A DNA stretch of 11,254 nt, from NCBI GenBank assembly GCA_035647835.1, contig DASRMS010000002.1, positions 1 through 11,254 on the forward strand, given 5' to 3'. A model generated the notes under the pieces. That model saw nothing but the letters and a program-made list of their open reading frames with translations. It ran no database searches and was not told where the DNA came from. Position 1 is the stretch's first letter. Every line of letters begins with the position of its first letter. The position numbers and the translations under genes were made by a program. Of the stretch, positions 1 to 5,547 are shown in pieces. This DNA is from UBA9865 sp035647835 (GTDB lineage Bacteria; Bacillota; Dethiobacteria; Dethiobacterales; Dethiobacteraceae).

Positions 1-795
1 ACTACCGTATTATTAATAGTGATTGCCTTAACAGCACTTGCGTTTTCATTAAATGTGGGTGCACGCGTCTACCGCTTATTTTATGGTGTTAAAGCTGGTG
101 TGGTTTTAGAGGAAATACCGATGGAGCGGCTGTTAGAGAAAGAGGTCCGTGAAAAAGTTCGGCAGATGGCTGGAGCTATTGATCAAGCACCCCAGAATGC
201 GCGCTTTGAGCAAAGTACGATGGAAGTTACACCAGAAGTTGTAGGGATAAAAGTGGATATAGAAACTACGGTTGCCGCTGTAATGCAGGCTGCCGCAGAG
301 GAAAAGGTTGCCTTGGTTGTGATTCGTTTAGAACCAGAGGTAACAGCGGCCGTCTTTCGCTCCATTAATACAAAGATCGCCTCCTATCATACTAGTGGCG
401 GTGGCAGTGCGGGTCGTACAGACAATTTGTATATGGCAGCCAAATATATGCATGGTACTGTGCTGGCACCAGGAGATATCTTCTCTTTTAATCATGTGAC
501 GGGACCCCGTACCTTTGAGCGTGGTTACAGCATGGCGCCTGTGGTCGGGGGATTGGGCATTGGCGGAGGCGTCTGTCAAGTCGCCACTACTGTTTACAAT
601 GTAGCGTTGATTGCCGAAATGGAGATTGTGGAAAGGCACCCGCATAGCATACGCGTAGGTTATGTACCACCAGGGAAAGACGCTACAGTGACCAACTATA
701 TTGATTTTAAATTTCGCAATTCTACGGATAAGTTTGTCCAAATTCGCTCAGGTGCTGGCGGTGGTTCTGTGTGGGTGGAACTATGGAGTCAATAG
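1..795 (+). CDS. VanW-family membrane-anchored protein, 5' partial
   Basis: The reading frame is open to the left edge of the window, and its first residues (TTVLLIVIALTALAFS) form a hydrophobic helix. The true start therefore probably lies just upstream, and the GTG at 19 is an internal codon of a signal anchor. Counting from GTG 19, residues about 30-110 resemble the YoaR-type putative peptidoglycan-binding region. Residues about 118-245 are a VanW domain: YHTSGGGSAGRTDNL, APGDIFSFNHVTGPRT, GGLGIGGGVCQVATTVYN and a HPHS segment are typical. The protein ends soon after VanW, without the G5 domain seen in some YoaR relatives. VanW proteins are named after a vancomycin-resistance accessory gene, but their biochemical role is not settled. 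An extracytoplasmic cell-envelope role is inferred. It is not evidence of vancomycin resistance. Confidence 0.88.
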   Translation, partial: TTVLLIVIALTALAFSLNVGARVYRLFYGVKAGVVLEEIPMERLLEKEVREKVRQMAGAIDQAPQNARFEQSTMEVTPEVVGIKVDIETTVAAVMQAAAEEKVALVVIRLEPEVTAAVFRSINTKIASYHTSGGGSAGRTDNLYMAAKYMHGTVLAPGDIFSFNHVTGPRTFERGYSMAPVVGGLGIGGGVCQVATTVYNVALIAEMEIVERHPHSIRVGYVPPGKDATVTNYIDFKFRNSTDKFVQIRSGAGGGSVWVELWSQ

Positions 796-805
796 TCCTG
801 CAATA

Positions 806-834
806 TTGACAAAACAAAACAAAGGCAGTAAGCT
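806..834 (+). promoter_or_regulatory. Candidate sigma-A promoter for the dut cluster
   Basis: A perfect -35 hexamer TTGACA (806-811) lies in the gap after the VanW gene. At the ideal 17-base spacing is TAAGCT (829-834), only a weak match to TATAAT. The dut ribosome binding site (AAGGAG, 851-856) follows. The position supports it, but the weak -10 keeps confidence low. Confidence 0.4.
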
Positions 835-863
835 GGGGAAAACTATGCCAAAGGAGTATTACG

Positions 864-1307
864 ATGTGTAAATTATTTGTGCAAAAACTTCCCCATGCTG
901 CTGATTTGCCTTTACCGGCTTATATGACAACAGAAGCGGCAGGAATGGATCTGCTGGCCGCCCTAACCGAACCTCTCCCTTTGCTGCCAGGAAGCAGAGT
1001 ACTAGTGTCTACAGGTCTGCAAATGGCCTTGCCTAGTGGTTTTGAGGGACAAATACGTCCACGCAGTGGTTTAGCGCTTAAACATGGCATTACTGTTCTT
1101 AATAGTCCCGGGACCATTGATGCTGACTATCGGGGCGAAATAAAAATCATTCTCATTAATCTAGGGCAAGAACCCTATACCATTTCTCCTGGCGAACGTA
1201 TAGCGCAATTTGTACTAAGTCGGGTAGAAAATGCTACTTTAGTCTTATGTGAGGAGCTGCCTGCTAGTGTAAGAGGCGGCGGTGGTTTCGGACATACAGG
1301 TAGATAG
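864..1307 (+). CDS. dut: Deoxyuridine 5'-triphosphate nucleotidohydrolase (dUTPase)
   Basis: Hydrolyses dUTP to dUMP and pyrophosphate, which keeps uracil out of DNA and supplies dUMP for thymidylate synthesis; it acts in the cytoplasm as a trimer. All five motifs of the trimeric dUTPase family are visible in the 147 residues: AGMDL (26-30), RPRSGLALKHG (65-75), GTIDADYRGEI (83-93, with the catalytic Asp86 and the uracil-pocket Tyr89), GERIAQ (110-115) and the glycine-rich C-terminal RGGGGFGHTGR (137-147). The length is normal for the family and the protein looks complete. The ATG at 864 is well placed behind AAGGAG (851-856). The stop codon (1305-1307) overlaps the AGGAGG of the next small gene, so the two are probably translated from the same transcript. 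Confidence 0.97.
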   Translation: MCKLFVQKLPHAADLPLPAYMTTEAAGMDLLAALTEPLPLLPGSRVLVSTGLQMALPSGFEGQIRPRSGLALKHGITVLNSPGTIDADYRGEIKIILINLGQEPYTISPGERIAQFVLSRVENATLVLCEELPASVRGGGGFGHTGR

Positions 1308-1318
1308 GAGGACTGCCG

Positions 1319-1486
1319 ATGCCGATCGCTGATGAGGCTCAACTGCAGGTACTGCAGGCAGCCTTAGCGACCGCTATCTGGAAAAACGAAGGTATTATAA
1401 GTTGTCCCGAAGTTATTAGCATTAGTCAGGAGCTAGACCAACTGATAATAAAGCTCATGCGTGCTGAAAGGGATGAACTTGTTTGA
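1319..1486 (+). CDS. Spo0E-like small protein (putative Spo0A~P phosphatase)
   Basis: A 55-residue ORF starts at ATG 1319, behind a strong AGGAGG (1306-1311, 7-base spacer) that overlaps the dut stop codon. The translation contains NEGIISCPEVISISQELDQL at residues 24-42 and onward, followed by IIKLMRAERDEL. The S-Q-E-L-D signature (36-40) followed by a hydrophobic helix is the hallmark of the Spo0E-like family. These small helical-hairpin proteins dephosphorylate the sporulation regulator Spo0A~P and so delay or prevent sporulation. The length is typical. The N-terminal helix (QLQVLQAALATAIWKNEGII) fits the first arm of the hairpin. Its stop (TGA 1484-1486) overlaps the TTG start of the next gene. 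The family call rests on the motif and size only; other non-Spo0A partners are possible. Confidence 0.72.
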   Translation: MPIADEAQLQVLQAALATAIWKNEGIISCPEVISISQELDQLIIKLMRAERDELV

Positions 1487-1803
1487 CCCTGCTCTTTGTT
1501 TTAATCGTGCTGCTCAGCTGTTCACTTTATCTGCGGATGGCAGATCAAGTGCGTACTTATGCCTCTCAGCTGCCGGAACATGCCAAGTCTTCTCCCTTTT
1601 CTGTGGCCCTACAGGAACTTCTTGCTCAGTCCGGTGGAATTTATTTGTCTTTAGTCCTCTTGGTTTCATTTTTAAATATAGAAATTGCGGATAAATGGAG
1701 AATTATGGGTATGGACACAGAGCCAATAGCTTTATTGGCTTTAGTAGTTGCTGCACTGCAACCTCTTTTTTTAAAGATTTATCGTATGTTTAAAGGGAGA
1801 TGA
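1483..1803 (+). CDS. Small three-helix membrane protein, function unknown
   Basis: This 106-residue protein starts at TTG 1483, which overlaps the previous stop codon (TTGA), with AAGGGATG (1468-1475) as a plausible ribosome binding site. I do not recognise the family. Three hydrophobic segments are visible: residues 2-17 (a possible signal anchor), 51-67 and 79-97. A polar stretch of about 30 residues follows the first helix, and the C-terminus is basic (KIYRMFKGR), suggesting it faces the cytoplasm. No catalytic motif is seen. The stop TGA (1801-1803) lies just before the preferred ymxH start, so it appears to be translationally coupled on both sides. The position between a Spo0E-like gene and ymxH hints at a sporulation or envelope link, but that is only inference. 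Confidence 0.7.
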   Translation: MTLLFVLIVLLSCSLYLRMADQVRTYASQLPEHAKSSPFSVALQELLAQSGGIYLSLVLLVSFLNIEIADKWRIMGMDTEPIALLALVVAALQPLFLKIYRMFKGR

Positions 1804-1808
1804 AATTA

Positions 1809-2078
1809 ATGGAGTTATCACAACTGTCACGTAAAGAAATTATTAATCTTCATGATGGCTCACGACTTGGCTTTGTCGGTGACTCTGATCTTGTGATTGA
1901 TGATCAATCTGGTTATATTCAAGCAATCATTATTTATGCTAAAGGTGGTGCCGGAAAAGTTACTAATGCCCGGGAGTTAGTAATTCCTTGGGAAGCAGTA
2001 AAAATAATAGGTGAAGAAGTTCTAGTGGTTGATATCGCGCCTGACCATGGTTCACGCAAGTATTCACGTTATGAATAA
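1809..2078 (+). CDS. ymxH: YlmC/YmxH family sporulation protein (PRC-barrel)
   Basis: The protein begins MELSQLSRKEIINLHDGSRL, the characteristic opening of the YlmC/YmxH family, and continues as a single small PRC-barrel-like beta domain (G21 to about V74). An earlier in-frame ATG at 1800 would add three residues, but it directly abuts the AGGGAG ribosome binding site (1794-1799). The ATG at 1809 has a 9-base spacer and gives the family-typical N-terminus, so I chose it (89 residues). Family members lie near sporulation genes in many Bacillota and have been linked to sporulation, but their molecular role is poorly defined. In B. subtilis, ymxH lies just upstream of the dipicolinate synthase operon, as here, although one gene intervenes in this window. 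Confidence 0.88.
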   Translation: MELSQLSRKEIINLHDGSRLGFVGDSDLVIDDQSGYIQAIIIYAKGGAGKVTNARELVIPWEAVKIIGEEVLVVDIAPDHGSRKYSRYE

Positions 2079-2079
2079 T
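2051..2079 (+). promoter_or_regulatory. Possible internal promoter at the ymxH 3' end
   Basis: TTCACG (2051-2056, four of six matches to TTGACA) and AATAAT (2074-2079, five of six to TATAAT) are separated by 17 bases. They would start transcription near 2086, just ahead of the palindrome in front of the stress-protein gene. This is a consensus-only call without supporting context beyond position. Confidence 0.3.
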
Positions 2080-2091
2080 GCATCTTTTTCG

Positions 2092-2121
2092 GTTGATACT
2101 AGAAAAGAAATTAGCATCAAC
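2092..2121. promoter_or_regulatory. Imperfect palindrome in the leader of the stress-protein gene
   Basis: GTTGATACTA (2092-2101) pairs with TAGCATCAAC (2112-2121) with one A-C mismatch and a 10-base A-rich loop. It ends four bases before the ribosome binding site AGAGGAGG (2126-2133). There is no U-tract after it, so it is not a terminator. It could be a repressor operator or an RNA hairpin that controls access to the ribosome binding site. Confidence 0.5.
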
Positions 2122-2139
2122 TGAAAGAGGAGGATTCAT

Positions 2140-2625
2140 ATGTCAACAGTAGTTGGTTTGTTTCGTTCTGAAGACCAAGCAGAAGAAGCGATTCGTGAAT
2201 TAAGAGCGCGTGAATTTGATGATCTGGATGTCTCTCTGGTTGCCCGTGGTGAAGGGGATGACAGAGAAGCGGATAATGCCAGCCTGAACTTTGATCGCCA
2301 AAACTTAACCGATGGCACAGCAACAGGAGGTGCCATCGGAGGTTTAGCTGGCCTTTTAGCTGGTGCTGGTGCTCTGTTGATCCCGGGGCTGGGACCGATC
2401 ATCGCCGTGGGTCCGCTGGCTGGTGCCTTAACGGGAGCCGTAACCGGTGGTATTGCCGGTGGTTTAATAGATTATGGTATTCCGGAAACAGAAGGAGAGC
2501 GGTACGAGCAAGAAATTCAAAAAGGTAGTGTGATGGTAGCAGTAGAAGCTGATGAAGACCTCGAAGCTGAAGTAGCCGCCGTATTCCGTGAAAATGGTGC
2601 CTTTGACGTAAAAACTCACGACTAA
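2140..2625 (+). CDS. General stress protein 17M/YflT-like protein with glycine-zipper segment
   Basis: The N-terminus (MSTVVGLFRSEDQAEEAIRE, 1-20, followed by LRAREFDDLDVSLVAR) matches the pattern of the YflT/general stress protein 17M-like domain, a small ferredoxin-like fold named from heat- and stress-induced Bacillus proteins. Residues 62-109 form a Gly/Ala-rich hydrophobic stretch with GG/GA repeats (GGAIGGLAGLLAGAGALLIPG), which could be a glycine-zipper membrane-inserting hairpin. The C-terminal part (residues 118-161) is acidic and looks like a second half of the same fold (KGSVMVAVEADEDLEAEVAA). The start at ATG 2140 is set by AGAGGAGG with a 6-base spacer. It is closed by its own terminator, so it is probably a separate unit or the last gene of the dut cluster. 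The biochemical role is unknown, and a stress or envelope role is inferred. Confidence 0.75.
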   Translation: MSTVVGLFRSEDQAEEAIRELRAREFDDLDVSLVARGEGDDREADNASLNFDRQNLTDGTATGGAIGGLAGLLAGAGALLIPGLGPIIAVGPLAGALTGAVTGGIAGGLIDYGIPETEGERYEQEIQKGSVMVAVEADEDLEAEVAAVFRENGAFDVKTHD

Positions 2626-2628
2626 AAG

Positions 2629-2658
2629 AAAAATCTGGCAACTGCCAGATTTTTTTTT
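2629..2658 (+). terminator. Rho-independent terminator after the stress-protein gene
   Basis: AAAAATCTGGC (2629-2639) pairs with GCCAGATTTTT (2644-2654) around a four-base loop, and the T-run extends to 2658. It starts four bases after the stop codon. It insulates the following dipicolinate operon from upstream transcription. Confidence 0.93.
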
Positions 2659-2668
2659 GCCATATTAT

Positions 2669-2698
2669 CACCCTTTACAAGCCCCCTCTCATATATTG
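2669..2698 (+). promoter_or_regulatory. Candidate sigma-K (mother-cell) promoter of the dpa operon
   Basis: CACC (2669-2672) and CATATATTG (2690-2698) are 17 bases apart. This fits the Bacillus sigma-K pattern mACm-N16/17-CATAnnnTA except for the last base. It lies between a strong terminator and dpaA, with a predicted start of transcription about 20 bases ahead of the dpaA ATG. In B. subtilis the orthologous spoVF operon is sigma-K dependent, which agrees with the match. No good sigma-A promoter is seen in this gap. Confidence 0.6.
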
Positions 2699-2727
2699 AA
2701 TTACATGGAACGTTGAGGGGTGACAGG

Positions 2728-3612
2728 ATGCAGCAGCCAACTCTAAAAGGTTACGATATCGCCATCATCGGTGGTGACAGACGTGAGGTATTTTTAGCAG
2801 AAGAATTATTAAATAGGGGAGCAAATGTGTGGTTATATGGTTTCTTACAGTTTAAATTACCTATTGAGCAGCGCATAAAGCAAACTTTACCTAAAAAGGT
2901 TGACATTATTATTTTACCGCTGCCTGGAGTTCTTGCTGATCACAGTATCTATAGTGCCTATACCACTGAAAGGATATATTTTGCCGAGCTAAACCATTTA
3001 CTTCAGTCTGGTGTCTTATTGTTTTGTGGTAAAATGCCTGATTTTTTACGGCAGCAGTTGCAAGAGCAAGGTCTTCACGTCATACTTGCGTCTGATTTAG
3101 CAGAGTTAACTATTTTTAACGCTGTTCCTACGGCAGAAGGTGTACTAGAAATAGCAATGCGTGAGTCACAAATCACGTTCAACAATAGCTCTGTGTTAAT
3201 TACCGGCTTTGGCAGCTGCGCACAACAGCTAGCTAGAATTTCTTCAGCTTTAGGAGCCAAGGTCACTGTTGTGGCCCGTAAACAAAAGGATATAACCGCA
3301 GCAAAAGTTTTGGGCTATGATGCCTTAAATTTTACAGAACTGACAGCACTGATGTCAAACTTTAATTTTATCTTCAATACTGTACCAAATTTAGTGTTAA
3401 ACAAAGAAGTATTATTACACGTGAGAAAAAGTGTTTTGCTCTATGATATTGCCTCGGCACCCGGCGGTACAGATTTTGCCGCGGCTCAGGAACTTGGTTT
3501 ACAGGCAAGACTTTTACCGGGCTTACCTGGTAAAGTAGCGCCGCTGACAGTCGGCAAACAATTAGCTGAAGTTTACGACTATTATATCAACTTACATAGA
3601 AAGGAGGATTAA
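2728..3612 (+). CDS. dpaA: Dipicolinate synthase subunit A (SpoVFA)
   Basis: With DpaB, it oxidises the dihydrodipicolinate-type product of DapA to dipicolinic acid, the calcium chelator that fills the spore core and gives heat resistance; it acts in the mother cell. The N-terminal dipicolinate-synthase domain begins YDIAIIGGDRREVFLAEEL (residues 9-27). A second, NAD(P)-binding Rossmann domain starts near residue 154 with VLITGFGSCAQQLARISSAL. The C-terminal ASAPGGTDFAAAQELG and LLPGLPGKVAPLTVGK segments are family hallmarks. The reading frame is open back to TTG 2713, but ATG 2728 follows GAGGGGTGA (2715-2723) at the right distance and gives 294 residues, close to the usual length. It is the first gene of the operon, and the dpaB ribosome binding site lies within its 3' end. 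Confidence 0.95.
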   Translation: MQQPTLKGYDIAIIGGDRREVFLAEELLNRGANVWLYGFLQFKLPIEQRIKQTLPKKVDIIILPLPGVLADHSIYSAYTTERIYFAELNHLLQSGVLLFCGKMPDFLRQQLQEQGLHVILASDLAELTIFNAVPTAEGVLEIAMRESQITFNNSSVLITGFGSCAQQLARISSALGAKVTVVARKQKDITAAKVLGYDALNFTELTALMSNFNFIFNTVPNLVLNKEVLLHVRKSVLLYDIASAPGGTDFAAAQELGLQARLLPGLPGKVAPLTVGKQLAEVYDYYINLHRKED

Positions 3613-3616
3613 GACC

Positions 3617-4228
3617 ATGAGGCTTAAGGACAAAAAAATCGGTTTTGGCATTACCGGATCACATTGTACATTAGAACCCATTTTGCCGGAAATCGATAGA
3701 TTGATTAAAGAAGGAGCGGAGGTCTATCCAGTAATTTCACCAGCAATTGATTTCACAGATACGCGCTTTGGTGATGCCATTGAATGGAAGACTAAACTGG
3801 TAAAAGCCACGGGACGTAAATTAATCAATAGTATTGTCGGTGTAGAACCACTAGGACCAAGTAAACTGTTGGCTGCTTATGTCATTGCACCTTGTACGGG
3901 AAATACCTTAGCGAAAATTGCCAACGGTATTACTGACACAGCTGTGCTGATGGGAGCAAAAGCACATCTACGTAATCAAAGACCTTTGATTGTAGCAATT
4001 TCTACAAATGACGGGCTTGGTTTAAATGCTAAAAATATCAGCACTTTATTGATAGCGAAGAATGTCTATCTGGTACCATTTGGGCAAGATCAACCTTTTA
4101 CAAAACCCAATTCACTGATTGCCAAGATGGAGCTGCTGGTGCCAACAATTTTAGCTGCTTTGGAAGGGCGGCAGCTACAGCCGCTATTAATAAATCATGC
4201 TCAAGAAGAATTTCAATTAAAAAGTTAG
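3617..4228 (+). CDS. dpaB: Dipicolinate synthase subunit B (SpoVFB)
   Basis: Flavoprotein-family subunit (Flavoprotein/PF02441 type) that works with DpaA in dipicolinic acid synthesis in the mother cell. The 203 residues carry the signature sequence from start to end: KKIGFGITGSHCTLEPILPE (5-24), TRFGDAIEW, EPLGPSKLLAAYVIAPCTGN, LAKIANGITDTAVLMGAKAH, RPLIVAISTNDGLGLNAKNI and VPFGQDQPFTKPNSLIAKM. These closely follow the B. subtilis SpoVFB pattern. The ATG at 3617 has AAGGAGG (3601-3607) inside the end of dpaA, only four bases separate the genes, and translational coupling is likely. In B. subtilis asd follows; here dapG follows after 11 bases. Confidence 0.96.
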   Translation: MRLKDKKIGFGITGSHCTLEPILPEIDRLIKEGAEVYPVISPAIDFTDTRFGDAIEWKTKLVKATGRKLINSIVGVEPLGPSKLLAAYVIAPCTGNTLAKIANGITDTAVLMGAKAHLRNQRPLIVAISTNDGLGLNAKNISTLLIAKNVYLVPFGQDQPFTKPNSLIAKMELLVPTILAALEGRQLQPLLINHAQEEFQLKS

Positions 4229-4239
4229 AAGGTGGATTT

Positions 4240-5466
4240 ATGCGCCTGCTTGTGCAAAAATTCGGTGGTTCTTCCTTAGCCACTCAGGAGCTCAGACAGC
4301 AGGTTGTAGAACATATTGTCACGGCCAAACAAGCAGGATGGCAAGTGGTGGTGGTTGTTTCGGCTATTGGCCGCCAAGGTGATGCCTATGCTACTGATAC
4401 TTTATTAGATTTTCTCTACCAGCTTACAACAACACCGCCGCCGCGGGAGAAGGATTTACTGCTGGCTTGTGGGGAAATAATCGCAGCTGCAGTTACAGCA
4501 GCTGCAGTAAATGAGGCGGGTGAAGAGGCAGTCGCTTTAACCGGCTGGCAGGCTGGGATCATCACCGATGGCGCGTTTGGTCAGGCGGAAATAGTAAAAA
4601 TAAAAAAAGAACGAATTTTGCGACACTTGCAGGATAATCAGACGGTTATTGTAGCAGGATTTCAAGGAATTAGTGATGACGCCGAAATTACAACCTTAGG
4701 ACGCGGCGGTTCTGATACCTCTGCTGTGGCGCTAGGTGCGGCTCTAAATGCAGAATTAGTAGAAATTTATTCTGATGTAGATACAGTGATGACGGCAGAC
4801 CCACGTCTGGTGCCTGAAGCTCAACCGATTAAAAATATTGGTTATCAGGAAGTTTTACAAATGGCTCATCAAGGAGCAAAAGTTATTCATCCACGTGCTG
4901 TTGATTTGGCTTTACAATATAATTTACCTTTGCTGTTAAAGAAAACAGGGGCGTCCGCACCGGGTACACTGATTACCCACCATAAATTAGGTAATGGTCA
5001 AAGATTACGCCAAAGTAGTAATGTTGTGACAGGAATAACCCACACTAACAATTTAGCACAGGTCTGTGTGCAAGCTCCCTCTACTGATGGTTACCAGTTA
5101 GAAGAACTGTTGAAAAAACTTTCAAGCGCGGGTATTAGTATAGATTTGATAAATTTCTCACCACAAGAAAAGATGTTTACAGTCTCCGCCAGCCACCAAG
5201 AAAAAGTTAAACAAATTTTGCAGGAGCTTGGTTACAAAGCTCAAGTGGCCCCTGGATTTGCTAAAGTAACAGTGGTAGGATCAGGTATGCGTGGGATTCC
5301 CGGTGTGATGGCCCGCATTGTGTCAGCGTTAAATAAAGCGCAAACACCAATTTTACAGACCGCGGATTCGCATCTTAATATATCTTGTTTAGTGGCAGAA
5401 GATAACGTAACGGCAGCAGCTCGTGCTTTGCACTTGGAATTTGGTTTACATGAAGATTCTATTTGA
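4240..5466 (+). CDS. dapG: Aspartate kinase, DapG-type
   Basis: Phosphorylates aspartate with ATP to aspartyl-4-phosphate, the first step of the diaminopimelate, lysine, methionine and threonine pathway. The 408 residues comprise a kinase domain with KFGGSSL (7-13), GRQGDAYATDTLL (44-56), GWQAGIITD (102-110), GRGGSDTSAVALGAALNAEL (154-173) and SDVDTVMTADPRLV (178-191). A C-terminal regulatory part follows, with two ACT domains (about 266-330 and 341-405, the second opening KVTVVGSGMRGIPGVMARI). Size and sequence resemble the B. subtilis DapG isozyme, which is feedback-inhibited by diaminopimelate; the effector here is inferred from that similarity. AAGGTGGA (4229-4236) sets the ATG at 4240. 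It sits 11 bases behind dpaB with no terminator between, so it can be co-transcribed from the sporulation promoter. Confidence 0.96.
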   Translation: MRLLVQKFGGSSLATQELRQQVVEHIVTAKQAGWQVVVVVSAIGRQGDAYATDTLLDFLYQLTTTPPPREKDLLLACGEIIAAAVTAAAVNEAGEEAVALTGWQAGIITDGAFGQAEIVKIKKERILRHLQDNQTVIVAGFQGISDDAEITTLGRGGSDTSAVALGAALNAELVEIYSDVDTVMTADPRLVPEAQPIKNIGYQEVLQMAHQGAKVIHPRAVDLALQYNLPLLLKKTGASAPGTLITHHKLGNGQRLRQSSNVVTGITHTNNLAQVCVQAPSTDGYQLEELLKKLSSAGISIDLINFSPQEKMFTVSASHQEKVKQILQELGYKAQVAPGFAKVTVVGSGMRGIPGVMARIVSALNKAQTPILQTADSHLNISCLVAEDNVTAAARALHLEFGLHEDSI

Positions 5467-5490
5467 ATATTTTAACTTCTATGATATAAT
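5463..5490 (+). promoter_or_regulatory. Internal sigma-A promoter with extended -10 in front of dapA
   Basis: TTGAAT (5463-5468) overlaps the dapG stop codon. After a 16-base spacer comes a perfect TATAAT (5485-5490), preceded by TGA (5482-5484), which forms an extended -10. The predicted transcript would start near 5497 and have a leader of about 50 bases, too short for a lysine riboswitch. It allows dapA to be expressed in growing cells independently of the upstream sporulation promoter. Confidence 0.75.
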
Positions 5491-5547
5491 GTCATAACTA
5501 GGTATAAATAAAACTTTTAGAGGAACTAAAGCTGGAGGTGACTTTTG

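Noticed and set aside
328..741. 137-residue ORF on the minus strand
   Set aside because: It lies wholly opposite the VanW domain, whose family motifs prove the plus-strand frame; no ribosome binding site or recognisable motif.
1..795. Vancomycin resistance gene
   Set aside because: VanW-domain proteins are common in Bacillota without resistance; no van ligase, dehydrogenase or dipeptidase gene is nearby.
1461..1694. 77-residue plus-strand ORF in another frame
   Set aside because: It overlaps the end of the Spo0E-like gene and the three-helix protein, both of which have ribosome binding sites and coherent protein features; it looks like a frame shadow.
4483..4508. Direct repeat GCAGCTGCAGT in dapG
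   Set aside because: It encodes the normal Ala-rich helix (AAAVTAAAV) of aspartate kinases at the expected length, so it is coding sequence and not an inserted repeat.
5491..5547. Lysine riboswitch (L-box) or T-box leader before dapA
   Set aside because: The leader after the predicted start is only about 50 bases, far too short, and no terminator-like structure or T-box motif is present.
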